Positions 34,780 through 44,401 of a stretch of 64,000 nt of DNA are shown here, piece by piece. Source of the DNA: Pseudovibrio ascidiaceicola (GTDB taxonomy: Bacteria; Pseudomonadota; Alphaproteobacteria; Rhizobiales; Stappiaceae); the NCBI RefSeq assembly GCF_900114245.1, contig NZ_FOSK01000011.1, forward strand, positions 1 through 64,000, written 5' to 3'. The notes beneath the pieces are model-generated. The model had not been told where the DNA came from and did not search any database. It worked only from the letters and a program-made list of their open reading frames with translations. The first letter of the stretch is position 1; each line of letters begins with the position of its first letter. Both the position numbers and the translations under genes were made by a program.

Positions 34780-36600
34780 TTAGCTCTCATCGGCAAGCAT
34801 CTCCAGCTCCAGCCACTCTTCTTCAAGCGCAGCAAGGTCCTCATGCAGCTTCCCAACAGCGGTCATCACTTTGTGAAAACGGTCCGGATTGGAGGTAAAC
34901 AGGTTCGCATCTTCTAACTCCTTCTGACCTTTGGCGATTTTCGCTTCCAGTTTTTCAATTTCACCCGGAATATCCTTCAGGCGATGCTGCTGCGTAAAGT
35001 TGAGGCCGGACTTCTTAGTCTCCTTCTTCGGCGCAGCAGTAGAAGACTTATCCCCCTTCGCAGCGCCGGAAGCCTTGTCCGCCTTGGCAACTTTACGCGC
35101 CTGCACACCTTCACCACGCTGGCGCACCATGTCGGTGTAGCCACCCGCATATTCACCCCAGTTGCCGCTGTCATCTTCCATCGTGATGATGCTGGTGCAA
35201 ATGCGGTCAAGGAAGTCACGGTCGTGGCTCACAAGCAGGACGGTGCCGGGATAGTCAGAAATAAGCTCCTGCAACAGGTCCAGCGTTTCAAGGTCCAGAT
35301 CGTTGGTCGGCTCATCAAGCACCATCAGGTTGGAAGGTGCAGCCAACGCGCGCGCCAGCAGCAAACGCCCCCGTTCCCCGCCAGAAAGCACACGCACAGG
35401 GGTGCGCGCTTGTTCCGGCTTAAACAGGAAGTCCTTGAGATAACTCATGACATGCTTGGAGGTGTCCCCCAAAATAACCATGTCCCCACTGCCACCCGTC
35501 ATCGCATTGACGAGCGTGTCATTGGGGTCAAGCTTCTCGCGCTTCTGATCAAGCGTGATCATCTGAAGATTGGCGCCAAGACGGATAGTGCCCGCATCCG
35601 GTGCAAGCTCGCCGGTCAGCATCTTCAGCAAGGTGGTCTTGCCAGCCCCGTTCGGCCCCACAAAGCCAATCCGGTCCCCACGCAAAATGCGGGTGGAGAA
35701 ATCCTTGACGATCGGGCGCTCTTCATAGGTCTTGCCGATGTGCTTGGCTTCAGAGACGAGCTTACCGGAGATATCCCCCTCAGTGGCAGCCATCTTCACG
35801 CTGCCCTGCGGTCCTTTATGCTCCTTGCGCTGCTGACGCAGATCAGCCAGCTCCCGCACCCGCCGCATATTCCGCTTACGACGCGCAGTCACGCCATAAA
35901 CCATCCAATGCTCTTCCTGTCGGATCTTCTCATTCAGCCGCGCTTGCTCTTTTTCTTCCTCTTCAAAAACCTTGTCCCGCCACTCTTCAAATTTGGCAAA
36001 ACCCTGGTCCATTCGGCGGGAGATACCTCTGTCAATCCAGTAGGTTACGCGGGATAGGTTCTCTAAAAAACGACGGTCATGCGAGATCAGAACAATGGCA
36101 GACTTCATCTGCTTAAGCTCAGATTCCAGCCACTCAATCACCGGAAGGTCCAGATGGTTGGTCGGCTCGTCCAGCAACAAAATGTCCGGCTCCGGCGCCA
36201 AAGCCCGCGCAATCGCCGCCCGCTTGGCTTCCCCGCCCGAAAGCGTCTCCGGATCTTCCTCACCGGTTAAGCCTAGGATTTCTAATAGGTATTTCGCCCG
36301 ATATTGATCATCACCCGGTGCCAGCCCACCTTCAGCATAGGCAAGCACTGTCGCATACCCCGAAAGATCCGGCTCCTGAGGCAAATACCGGATCGTCCGT
36401 CCCGGCTGTAAAAAATACTCGCCCTTATCCGGCTCTGTTAATCCCGCAGCGATTTTCAGCAGTGTCGACTTGCCAGACCCGTTTCGACCGACTAAGCAGA
36501 TCCGCTCGCCTTCCCCGACTTGCAGTTCTGCACCAGTCAGAAGAGGGGTCGTTCCAAAGTTAAGGTGTATGTCTCGCACATGAAGAAGCGGTGGTGCCAT
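34780..36600 (-). CDS. ABC-F family ATPase (Uup-like)
   Basis: 606 aa, soluble, two ATP-binding domains and no membrane part. Domain 1: Walker A GRNGSGKST, signature LSGGEAKRAAIARAL, Walker B ILLLDEPTNHLDLP. Linker about 240-300 is charged (ARRKRNMRRVRELADLRQQRKEHKG). Domain 2: GPNGAGKTT, LSGGERGRLLLARAL, LMVLDEPTNDLDLE. The C-terminal 85 residues form a coiled coil (IPGEIEKLEAKIAKGQKELE), the Uup-type DNA/RNA-binding tail. Such proteins act on ribosomes or DNA-repair intermediates. Confidence 0.92.
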   Translation of the reverse strand: MAPPLLHVRDIHLNFGTTPLLTGAELQVGEGERICLVGRNGSGKSTLLKIAAGLTEPDKGEYFLQPGRTIRYLPQEPDLSGYATVLAYAEGGLAPGDDQYRAKYLLEILGLTGEEDPETLSGGEAKRAAIARALAPEPDILLLDEPTNHLDLPVIEWLESELKQMKSAIVLISHDRRFLENLSRVTYWIDRGISRRMDQGFAKFEEWRDKVFEEEEKEQARLNEKIRQEEHWMVYGVTARRKRNMRRVRELADLRQQRKEHKGPQGSVKMAATEGDISGKLVSEAKHIGKTYEERPIVKDFSTRILRGDRIGFVGPNGAGKTTLLKMLTGELAPDAGTIRLGANLQMITLDQKREKLDPNDTLVNAMTGGSGDMVILGDTSKHVMSYLKDFLFKPEQARTPVRVLSGGERGRLLLARALAAPSNLMVLDEPTNDLDLETLDLLQELISDYPGTVLLVSHDRDFLDRICTSIITMEDDSGNWGEYAGGYTDMVRQRGEGVQARKVAKADKASGAAKGDKSSTAAPKKETKKSGLNFTQQHRLKDIPGEIEKLEAKIAKGQKELEDANLFTSNPDRFHKVMTAVGKLHEDLAALEEEWLELEMLADES

Positions 36601-36848
36601 TAAGCTTGTCTTTCCAGATTCCCAAAACAGCGCATTTCAACGCTAGGAGTAGATTTGTTGGTAGTGCTCTACCACAAATGAGCCAAGGTTAAAGTTTTTT
36701 GCCGCGCCTGTGAAAAAATGGGGGCGACAAACACTGGGCGTCATAGTGACGCGATTGCAAAAGATTCAGCAACGTAAGTTGAAAGATTTGTTCTAATTCG
36801 AGTTGAAATTAGAAATAATACTTCCGTAATCGTTTATAATCTAAATAA

Positions 36849-36906
36849 GAGATTAAAATAATCTCCGATTACGAGGAAATTTTGATCCCTCGACACTTGC
36901 TATAAT
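36849..36906 (+). promoter_or_regulatory. oppA promoter with upstream palindrome
   Basis: An extended -10 box TGCTATAAT (36898-36906) lies about 80 bp before the oppA ATG. A perfect palindrome GAGATTA-AAA-TAATCTC (36849-36865) lies about 35 bp upstream of it, a good spot for an activator or repressor. The gap 36601-36985 is AT-rich and has no gene. Confidence 0.45.
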
Positions 36907-36985
36907 AACGCAACAGTGAAATGTTGCTGCGAACTGCCAGTCTCCAAATCTGGCGGAATGTAACTTGAGGAGAGGGGAGATCTGC

Positions 36986-38572
36986 ATGATCAAGTCCATT
37001 CGTATGTCAGCGCTAGCTGCAGCTCTTATTGCTGCTACATCGCTATCTGCTGCGGCTGAAACCGTTTACAACCGTGGTAATTCCGCTGACCCAGAAACTC
37101 TTGACCAGCATAAGACATCTACAACTTATGAAGCTCACATCCTGCGTGATCTTTATGAGGGTCTTGTTGCTTACAACGCGAAGGGTGAAATCATCCCCGG
37201 CGCGGCAGCAAGCTGGACTGTTTCTGACGATGGTCTGACATACACATTCAAGATGCGCGACGACGCAAAGTGGTCAAACGGCGATCCAGTTCTTGCTGGT
37301 GACTTCGTTTACTCCCTGCGCCGCATCATGAACCCAATGACCGGTGCGAAATACGCAAACGTTCTCTACCCTATCCTGAATTCCGAAGCCGTTAACAAAG
37401 GCGACATGGAAGGTGAGAAGCTCGGCGTTAAAGCAATTGATGACAAGACCCTTGAAATCAAGCTGCACGCTCCAACTCCTTACTTCATCCAGCTTCTGGC
37501 ACACCAGTCCGGTCTTCCAGTACATCCTGCATCCGTTGAAAAGTACGGTTCTGACTTCGTAAAGCCAGGCAACATCGTAACCAACGGCGCATTTGTACTG
37601 TCCAGCTTCGTACCAAACGATGCAGTGACCGCAACGAAGAACCCACACTTCCATGATGCAGCAAACGTTGCTCTGGATACAGTTAAGTTCTACCCAACTG
37701 AAGACCGTGGTGCAGCTCTTCGCCGCTTCCAGGCTGGCGAACTGGACACCAACAACGATGCTCCACTGGAGCAGATCGAATTCATCCGTAGCGAACTGGG
37801 CGATCAGTTCAAAGTAGCGCCATACCTTGGCACATACTACTACGCGCTGAACCATGAATCTGAAGCTATGAAAGACCCTGATGTACGTCAGGCTCTGTCC
37901 ATGGCGATCGACCGTGAGTTCCTTGCAGAAGACATCTGGGGCGGCACCATGGTTGCTGCATACTCCCTCGTGCCTCCTGGAATCGACAACTACGGCGAAC
38001 CAGCTTACTCCTCTTGGGCAGACACAGACCTGCTCGATCGTGAGGAAGAAGCTAAGAAAATTCTTGAGTCCAAAGGTTACAACGAGAGCAACCCTCTGAA
38101 GGTTGAAATCCGTTACAATACCTCTGAGAACCACAAAAACACTGCTGTTGCAATCGCAGACATGTGGAAGCCTCTTGGCGTTGAAGTGTCCATGTTGAAC
38201 ACTGACACCAAGACCCACTACGCACACCTGCGTGACCGTGGTGATTTTGATGTTGCTCGCGCAGGCTGGATCGGTGACTACTCCGACCCACAGAACTTCC
38301 TGTTCATGACTGAAAGCGACAACACAGGCTTCAACTACGCTCGCTACAACAATCCTGAGTACGATGCACTCATGGATGAAGCAGCTGTAACTGTTGACCT
38401 CGAAAAGCGTGCAGCGATCCTGAAGAAAGCGGAAACGATCTTCATGCGTGATCTGCCATTCCTTCCTTTGATGTACTACGGCTCCAAAAACCTTGTTTCT
38501 GATAAGGTTTCCGGTTTCGAAACCAACCTGTTGGACGTGCATCCAAGCCGCTTCGTCAAGATTAACAAGTAA
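36986..38572 (+). CDS. oppA: Oligopeptide ABC transporter, periplasmic binding protein
   Basis: 528 aa from ATG 36986 (GGGGAG 8 nt upstream). A Sec signal (KSIRMSALAAALIAATSLSAAAET) precedes the SBP_bac_5 fold: YNRGNSADPETLDQHKTS, ILRDLYEGLVAYNAKGEIIPGAA, YTFKMRDDAKWSNGDPV, DVRQALSMAIDREFLAE, and near the end NYARYNNPEYDALMDEA and RDLPFLPLMYY. This pattern fits OppA/MppA-type binding of short peptides. Codon use is strongly biased toward a highly expressed set (ctg, gct, aac, cgt). An attenuating hairpin separates it from oppB. Confidence 0.92.
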   Translation: MIKSIRMSALAAALIAATSLSAAAETVYNRGNSADPETLDQHKTSTTYEAHILRDLYEGLVAYNAKGEIIPGAAASWTVSDDGLTYTFKMRDDAKWSNGDPVLAGDFVYSLRRIMNPMTGAKYANVLYPILNSEAVNKGDMEGEKLGVKAIDDKTLEIKLHAPTPYFIQLLAHQSGLPVHPASVEKYGSDFVKPGNIVTNGAFVLSSFVPNDAVTATKNPHFHDAANVALDTVKFYPTEDRGAALRRFQAGELDTNNDAPLEQIEFIRSELGDQFKVAPYLGTYYYALNHESEAMKDPDVRQALSMAIDREFLAEDIWGGTMVAAYSLVPPGIDNYGEPAYSSWADTDLLDREEEAKKILESKGYNESNPLKVEIRYNTSENHKNTAVAIADMWKPLGVEVSMLNTDTKTHYAHLRDRGDFDVARAGWIGDYSDPQNFLFMTESDNTGFNYARYNNPEYDALMDEAAVTVDLEKRAAILKKAETIFMRDLPFLPLMYYGSKNLVSDKVSGFETNLLDVHPSRFVKINK

Positions 38573-38590
38573 TCTTTAACGCGACAGAAA

Positions 38591-38628
38591 ATGCCAGTCA
38601 TGCAGGATAGCTCATGGCTGGCATTTTT
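38591..38628 (+). terminator. Intercistronic hairpin after oppA
   Basis: A 12-bp stem ATGCCAGTCATG (38591-38602)/CATGGCTGGCAT (38613-38624) with one G-T pair, followed by TTTTT. It probably ends most oppA transcripts so that the binding protein outnumbers the membrane parts. Confidence 0.8.
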
Positions 38629-38677
38629 GTGAACTATCGGTAAATAAAAACGATAAACAACTGGAGAAGCAAGGCCC

Positions 38678-39601
38678 ATGTTACGCTATGTCCTGAGCAG
38701 ATTGCTCAGCGCGATACCGACCTTGTTCTTGATCATTACGATTTCCTTCTTCCTTATGCGCGTAGCGCCAGGTGGTCCGTTCGATTTGGAACGTCCATTG
38801 GAAGCAAAGGTTATGGAGAATCTGAACAAGATCTACAATTTGGACAAATCTCTTTGGGAACAGTACCTCATTTATCTCAAGAGCGTATTGTCCGGTGATT
38901 TTGGTCCAAGTTTCTTCTTCCGAGATTTCTCGATCAATGAACTTTTCGCCCAAAGTCTTCCAATCTCCATGCAGCTCGGTCTTTCTGCACTGGCTCTTGC
39001 CTTGGCTGTTGGTGGGTTTTTGGGGGTTATCGCAGCACTGCGCCAGAATAAAGGCGTCGACTACTCTGTAATGGCCGTTGCGACACTCGGGGTGACCATC
39101 CCGAACTTTGTTGTGGCACCAATTCTGACACTCATTCTGGGTGTGCATTTTGGTTGGCTCCCTGTGGGGGGCTGGGGCGGTGGCGCCTTCGTCAACATGG
39201 TTCTGCCTGTCGTAACACTGGCTCTTCCGCAGATTGCAGTTGTTGCCCGTTTGACCCGTGGTTCAATGATTGAAGCACTGCGTTCCAACCACGTCCGCAC
39301 AGCACGCGCTTATGGCCTGTCCGGATACACCGTCGTTGTCATTCACGCTCTGCGTGGTGCCATCTTGCCGGTTGTGTCCTACCTCGGCCCTGCAGCTGCT
39401 GCATTGCTGACGGGGTCCGTTGTTATCGAAACCATCTTCGGTATCCCGGGAATTGGCCGCTACTTCGTACAAGGCGCTCTGAACCGCGACTACACACTCG
39501 TAATGGGTACTGTCGTAGTCGTCGCTTGTTTCGTCATTATCTTCAACCTCATCGTGGATCTGCTTTATGCAATGCTTGATCCTCGTGTGCGTTTTGATTG
39601 A
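38678..39601 (+). CDS. oppB: Oligopeptide ABC transporter, permease OppB
   Basis: 307 aa, six predicted membrane helices. N-terminus MLRYVLSRLLSAIPTLFLIITISFFLMRVAPGGPFD is the OppB/DppB standard. The EAA loop reads EALRSNHVRTARAYGLSGYTVVVIHALRGAILPVVSYLGP. The end VDLLYAMLDPRVRFD is typical. GGAGAAG lies before the ATG. Pairs with OppC. Confidence 0.95.
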   Translation: MLRYVLSRLLSAIPTLFLIITISFFLMRVAPGGPFDLERPLEAKVMENLNKIYNLDKSLWEQYLIYLKSVLSGDFGPSFFFRDFSINELFAQSLPISMQLGLSALALALAVGGFLGVIAALRQNKGVDYSVMAVATLGVTIPNFVVAPILTLILGVHFGWLPVGGWGGGAFVNMVLPVVTLALPQIAVVARLTRGSMIEALRSNHVRTARAYGLSGYTVVVIHALRGAILPVVSYLGPAAAALLTGSVVIETIFGIPGIGRYFVQGALNRDYTLVMGTVVVVACFVIIFNLIVDLLYAMLDPRVRFD

Positions 39602-39613
39602 GGACTCGAATTT

Positions 39614-40741
39614 ATGAGTGTTACCTCCGACCAGCTGAAAGAAGCCCCGAAAATGGGCCGCTCGCTGTGGGATGACGCCCGTGATCGTCTTCTCGCAAAC
39701 AAAGCAGCAGTGACCTCTCTGATCGTGCTGGCAGTGATCACACTGCTGTCCGTCGTTGGGCCAATGCTGACGCCGCATCCGTACGATCAGGTTTATCGCG
39801 ACTACGTGAAGAAGCCTGCGAGCCTGGAAGCTTATCCAAAGCAGGATGAGATCCAGCCAGCCTTTGCTAAAATTGCAAAGCGTGCTCGTATGACCATCGA
39901 CAGCTATGAGTTGAACGATGGCAAGGTGACTGCGACCGTAACATCCCGTCGCAAACTGGATGAGCGTTATGCGCGTTACTTCGATCGTTCTGATCTGTTT
40001 GAGAGTGCTGCAATCAGCAACATCTCATCAGATAAGAAGAGCGCGACCGTAACCGCCGACATTCAGTACATGCATTTCTACTTTGGGACGGATGCAAACG
40101 GCCGTGACATGCTCACCCGTACACTGATTGCAGGCCGTGTTTCCTTGACCATCGGTCTGCTGGCAACCTTCGTTGCAATCAGCATCGGTGTGTTCTGGGG
40201 GGCTGCCTCAGGTTACTTCGGTGGCAGAGTCGATCTGGTGATGATGCGTGTTGTAGACATCCTCTACTCACTGCCATTCATCTTCTTCGTGATCATGCTT
40301 GTTGTGTTCTTTGGCCGTAACTTCGTCCTAATGTTTATTGCTGTGGGCGCAGTTGAGTGGCTGGATATGGCGCGTATTGTGCGCGGCCAGACCCTGTCCA
40401 TCAAACGCCAGGAATACGTACAGGCTGCAGAAGCTATGGGTGTTGAAGGTGGCGGCATTCTGAAGCGCCACATCATTCCAAACACCCTTGGTCCGGTTGT
40501 GATCTACATGACCCTGCTGGTACCAAAAGTGATCCTGCTGGAAAGCTTCCTGTCCTTCCTTGGCCTTGGTGTTCAGGAGCCAATGACCTCTTGGGGTGTG
40601 TTGATCTCCGAAGGTGCGCGTAACCTGCAAGGTGCTGCATGGATGCTGGTGTTCCCGGCAATCTTCCTCACCTCCACATTGTTCGCGCTGAACTTCATCG
40701 GCGACGGTCTGCGCGATGCGCTGGACCCTAAGGATCGATAA
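39614..40741 (+). CDS. oppC: Oligopeptide ABC transporter, permease OppC
   Basis: 375 aa, longer than the usual 300: after the first helix (AAVTSLIVLAVITLLSVVGPML) an insert of about 100 residues (about 60-150) lies in the periplasm before the family motif FGTDANGRDMLTRTLIAGRVSLTIGLLATF. The EAA loop is KRQEYVQAAEAMGVEGGGILKRHIIPNTLGPVV and the end is NFIGDGLRDALDPKDR. It begins 12 bp after oppB. The periplasmic insert is found in the OppC subset and may touch the binding protein. Confidence 0.94.
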   Translation: MSVTSDQLKEAPKMGRSLWDDARDRLLANKAAVTSLIVLAVITLLSVVGPMLTPHPYDQVYRDYVKKPASLEAYPKQDEIQPAFAKIAKRARMTIDSYELNDGKVTATVTSRRKLDERYARYFDRSDLFESAAISNISSDKKSATVTADIQYMHFYFGTDANGRDMLTRTLIAGRVSLTIGLLATFVAISIGVFWGAASGYFGGRVDLVMMRVVDILYSLPFIFFVIMLVVFFGRNFVLMFIAVGAVEWLDMARIVRGQTLSIKRQEYVQAAEAMGVEGGGILKRHIIPNTLGPVVIYMTLLVPKVILLESFLSFLGLGVQEPMTSWGVLISEGARNLQGAAWMLVFPAIFLTSTLFALNFIGDGLRDALDPKDR

Positions 40742-40750
40742 GAGGACAGA

Positions 40751-42361
40751 ATGAGCAAGATTAACGAAAACACTGTTCTTGAGATCGACACTCTTAAAGT
40801 TGATTTCGAAACCAACACCGGCATGGTTCACGCAGTAAAAGGCGTGAACATCCATGTGGACTCCGGCGAGACAGTCGCGATTGTGGGTGAGTCTGGCTCT
40901 GGTAAGTCCCAGACCATGATGGCAGCCATGGGTCTTCTGGCAGGCAACGGCATCACTCACGGTGAAGTCCGTTACCGCGGCACGAACATCCTTGGGTCTT
41001 CCATTCGTCAGCTCAACAAGATCCGTGGTGCGAAAGTCACCATGATCTTCCAGGAGCCGATGACCTCTCTGGACCCGCTCTACACCATCGAACGTCAGCT
41101 CTGTGAGCCAATGGTTGAGCACGGGGAATACACCTGGGCAACAGCCAAGAAGCGTGCTGTAGAGCTTCTGGAACTCGTGGGTATTCCTGAGCCTGCACGT
41201 AAAGTGAAGGCGTTCCCCTATGAGATGTCTGGCGGTCAGCGCCAGCGTGTCATGATCGCAATGGCGCTCGCAAACGATCCGGATATCCTGATCGCGGATG
41301 AGCCAACCACTGCGTTGGACGTGACCACTCAGGCTCAGATCCTTGAGCTGATGGCAGATCTTCAAAAACGCCTCGGCATGGCAGTTGTGTTCATCACCCA
41401 CGATCTGGGTATCGTTGAGCGCATCTCCGACCGTGTGTATGTGATGAAGTCTGGTGAAGTTGTTGAAGAGGGCAACACCAAAGAGATCTTTGGTAACCCT
41501 CAGCACGAGTACACCAAGATGCTGCTGGATGCAGAGCCAACCGGTTCTAAAGCCGTTGTGCCTGACAGCAATCCGATTGTTCTGGATGCAAAGGACGTGC
41601 GCGTTGAGTTTGAAACCGAGACTGGTTTCCTCAAGCCAAACCACGTCCTGCGCGCTGTAAACGACATTTCCATGGAAGTGCGCGAAGGCCAGACACTCGG
41701 CATTGTAGGCGAGTCCGGTTCCGGTAAATCCACTCTGGGCCGTGCTGTGCTTCAGCTTCTGCCAACAGCAGGTGGCCGTGTTGTTTACCTCGGAAACGAC
41801 ATCACCGGCGCAGCCAAAAAGAAGATGCAGCCGCTTCGTAAAGAAATGCAGCTCATCTTCCAGGATCCGTTCGGGTCTCTGTCCCCACGTATGACTGTGG
41901 GACAGATCATCACCGAAGGTCTGCTGGTGCATGAGCCTCAGCTTTCAGCCAAGGAGCGTGATCTACGGGCGATCCAGGCGCTTGAAGAAGTGTCCATGGA
42001 TCCGGCCATGCGCAACCGCTACCCACACGAGTTCTCTGGTGGACAGCGTCAGCGTATCGCGATTGCACGCACTATGATCCTCAATCCAAAGCTTGTTGTG
42101 CTGGACGAACCAACCTCCGCGTTGGACCGTACCGTGCAGAAGCAGGTGGTTGAGCTTCTGCGCAACCTGCAAAAAGAGCACGGCTTGACCTATCTCTTCA
42201 TCTCTCACGATCTGGCCGTGGTTCGCGCCATGTCCGATACTGTGATGGTGATGCAGAAAGGCGAAGTGGTTGAAAAGGGACTGGCAGAAGAGATCTTCTC
42301 CAACCCGAAAGAAGACTATACCAAAGAGCTGCTTGCTGCTGCTGCGTTGAAGCCAGCGTAA
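40751..42361 (+). CDS. Oligopeptide ABC transporter, fused OppD-OppF ATPase
   Basis: 536 aa carrying both nucleotide-binding domains in one chain. OppD half: GESGSGKSQT (Walker A, Ser-Gln in place of Ser-Thr), EPMTSLDPLYTIERQL, MSGGQRQRVMIAMAL, LIADEPTTALDVT. OppF half: GESGSGKSTLGRAVL, FQDPFGSLSPRMTVG, FSGGQRQRIAIARTM, VVLDEPTSALDRT. A junction of about 20 residues near 265-285 joins the halves. Starts 10 bp after oppC and ends in a strong terminator. Energises peptide uptake. Confidence 0.93.
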   Translation: MSKINENTVLEIDTLKVDFETNTGMVHAVKGVNIHVDSGETVAIVGESGSGKSQTMMAAMGLLAGNGITHGEVRYRGTNILGSSIRQLNKIRGAKVTMIFQEPMTSLDPLYTIERQLCEPMVEHGEYTWATAKKRAVELLELVGIPEPARKVKAFPYEMSGGQRQRVMIAMALANDPDILIADEPTTALDVTTQAQILELMADLQKRLGMAVVFITHDLGIVERISDRVYVMKSGEVVEEGNTKEIFGNPQHEYTKMLLDAEPTGSKAVVPDSNPIVLDAKDVRVEFETETGFLKPNHVLRAVNDISMEVREGQTLGIVGESGSGKSTLGRAVLQLLPTAGGRVVYLGNDITGAAKKKMQPLRKEMQLIFQDPFGSLSPRMTVGQIITEGLLVHEPQLSAKERDLRAIQALEEVSMDPAMRNRYPHEFSGGQRQRIAIARTMILNPKLVVLDEPTSALDRTVQKQVVELLRNLQKEHGLTYLFISHDLAVVRAMSDTVMVMQKGEVVEKGLAEEIFSNPKEDYTKELLAAAALKPA

Positions 42362-42383
42362 GCACTGATCGCTTTGTGATAAT

Positions 42384-42416
42384 AAAAACCCCGGGGCATT
42401 GCTCCGGGGTTTTTGC
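42384..42416 (+). terminator. Rho-independent terminator of the opp operon
   Basis: Stem AAAAACCCCGG (42384-42394)/CCGGGGTTTTT (42404-42414), loop GGCATTGCT, T-rich tail. It also suits the convergent LysE gene. Confidence 0.9.
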
Positions 42417-42465
42417 ATTTGCAAGACACGCAACGCGTGATGCTGACATTCACTCGATGGACGTG

Positions 42466-43095
42466 TTAACCGTTTCGAGAGGCAGCAAGACCAAACCCAC
42501 TGGCAACAAACAAACCGCCTGTGGTTTTGTAAACACGAGACATGAGAGTTTTGGAAAGCTCCAGTCCGCGCACCCATGCACCAAGGCATCCATAGATCAT
42601 CGCAACGAGAAATGCTCCCAAACCAACCAGCACAATCATCGTGCTCAATTGCGCCCAACTGTTATCGTCGGCGGACATGAACTGCGGGAAGAGCGCAGTA
42701 AAAAACGCGATGGCTTTAGGGTTGCTGATGGCAACTGTAAAGCCTCCAGAAAACAGTTTTCGAGATTGTCTGCCGTGATGGCTGTCTTGAGAAGCAAGCG
42801 ACACCGGCTGAGCAGCACTGCGCCACATCTGAATGCCGACATAAATAAGGTAGGCTGCACCTGCATATTTAATTGCCGCAAACATAAGTGCGGAGCTTGT
42901 TATGATGACCCCCAAGCCTGCGGAGGCAGCGCTTGCTTGCAGGACTGATGCAGTACTGTTTCCAAACGCTGTATAAGCAGAACGGCTCCATCCATAGGTC
43001 GCGCCGTGTGTAAATGCGATCAAGGTGCTAGGACCCGGTATGAGAGACACACCAAGCACGGTCGCAAAAAAGATTACCCAGTAATATATATCCAT
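42466..43095 (-). CDS. LysE/RhtB family amino-acid exporter
   Basis: 209 aa, about five or six hydrophobic segments. N-terminal VIFFATVLGVSLIPGPSTLIAFTHGATYGWSRSAYTAFGNSTAS is the LysE signature (the PGP turn). KLFSGGFTVAISNPKAIAFFTALFPQF is the second hallmark. It follows the dipeptidase gene by 42 bp on the same strand, so it could export surplus amino acids freed from imported peptides. Confidence 0.92.
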   Translation of the reverse strand: MDIYYWVIFFATVLGVSLIPGPSTLIAFTHGATYGWSRSAYTAFGNSTASVLQASAASAGLGVIITSSALMFAAIKYAGAAYLIYVGIQMWRSAAQPVSLASQDSHHGRQSRKLFSGGFTVAISNPKAIAFFTALFPQFMSADDNSWAQLSTMIVLVGLGAFLVAMIYGCLGAWVRGLELSKTLMSRVYKTTGGLFVASGFGLAASRNG

Positions 43096-43137
43096 TGAAA
43101 CTCACCGCTTAATCCGTGTTTGAGGTGTGAAACCAGC

Positions 43138-44205
43138 CTAGATTCCAGCCCGTTCCAAAACGCTGATCCAGTTCTTATGCGCGATCTTGGCAATAAGCTC
43201 TTCACCAAAGTCGGCTTTGCGGAACGCTTCGATCAGGTTCGGCAACCCAGCCACATCCTTGATGTCATTGGCAACCAGACATCCGTCATAGTCTGATCCA
43301 AGCGCAACTCCGTCTTCACCCAGCTTGTTGAGCAGGTAATCCGCATGGCGTAAGATCACGTCCAAAGGCATGTCAGAGTTGAGCTGACCATCAGGGCGTA
43401 GGAAGAAGACCGCGAAATTGATGCCCACCAGTCCCTTGGACTCGGCAATCGCATCAAGCTGTTTATCTGTCAGGTTCCGGCTCATCGGACAGATCTTGAA
43501 CACATTGGAATGGCTCGCCACGATCGGCTTGTCGGTGATCTTGGCCAGATCCCAAAAGCCTTTCTCATTCAAGTGAGATACGTCCAGCTGGATCTTGCGG
43601 TGGTTACACTGGCGCACGAGCTCTTTACCCACGTCGGTCAAACCCGGTCCAATATCTGGGCTATGCTCAAACTCCATCGGTACACCGTGCCCAAAGATGG
43701 TCTCACGGCTCCATACAGGGCCGATAGAGCGCAAACCGCGATTATACAGCAACTCCAGCGCCTCAAAGTCCTTGTCGATGCACTCGGCGCCTTCAACATG
43801 CAGCATCATCGCCAGTTGCTCAGCTGCCATTGCCTCCTTGATTGCAGTGGTCGAACGGCAGATCTTCACCTCACTATTCCCCTTGGCTTCAAGGTCCTCT
43901 GCAATATCAAAAAGCTTCAGCGTATAATCCAGAGCCTCCTGCTGCGGCACGCCTTTGAAGTGTTCAGGGCTTTTGAAGTCAACCTCTTTACCTTCCTTCG
44001 GTTTGGCTCGCACAGAAGGGGTAAACATGGCAAACAGCCCGCCGGCAAAACCGCCTTTGCGGGCGCGTGGCAGATCGATGTGATCGTGACCAGCCTCCTC
44101 AAAGAAACTGCGTTCCTTGGGAGTGTTCGACCGACGCTCTAACGAGAGCAATGTATCGTTATGGCCGTCAAAAACCGGAACCAAATTGGAGGCAGTATCT
44201 GTCAT
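43138..44205 (-). CDS. M19 membrane dipeptidase-like zinc peptidase
   Basis: 355 aa amidohydrolase-fold dipeptidase. Zinc ligands are visible: PVFDGHNDTLL (His15, Asp17), MLHVEGAECI (bridging Glu), LDVSHLNEKGFWDL and PIVASHSNVF (His pair), and GSDYDG near the C-terminus. No signal peptide, so it is cytosolic. M19 enzymes cleave dipeptides, including D-residues at the C-terminus. Next to the Opp importer and the LysE exporter it makes a complete peptide-use route. Confidence 0.93.
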   Translation of the reverse strand: MTDTASNLVPVFDGHNDTLLSLERRSNTPKERSFFEEAGHDHIDLPRARKGGFAGGLFAMFTPSVRAKPKEGKEVDFKSPEHFKGVPQQEALDYTLKLFDIAEDLEAKGNSEVKICRSTTAIKEAMAAEQLAMMLHVEGAECIDKDFEALELLYNRGLRSIGPVWSRETIFGHGVPMEFEHSPDIGPGLTDVGKELVRQCNHRKIQLDVSHLNEKGFWDLAKITDKPIVASHSNVFKICPMSRNLTDKQLDAIAESKGLVGINFAVFFLRPDGQLNSDMPLDVILRHADYLLNKLGEDGVALGSDYDGCLVANDIKDVAGLPNLIEAFRKADFGEELIAKIAHKNWISVLERAGI

Positions 44206-44401
44206 GAAGAACTCCGAAAATGAAAAATGCTATGAGAAAAACCAAATGTGAAAAGCAAAAGGGATCTACGCAAAACCCAAGGCCACTGGCATAAAGCTAG
44301 GTCACATTGGCGGAATTTGAAACTACACTGTTAAATATTAAACCCTTAAAATCAATAGGATCAGCGGATATTTCTGGATGGTTTTACGAGGGAACAACGC
44401 A

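Noticed and set aside
37274-38542. 422-aa minus-strand frame
   Set aside because: Antisense shadow of oppA caused by its strong codon bias; composition (Cys/Val/His-rich) is unnatural.
40328-41932. 534-aa minus-strand frame
   Set aside because: Antisense shadow of oppC and the fused oppDF, both of which are clear transporter genes.
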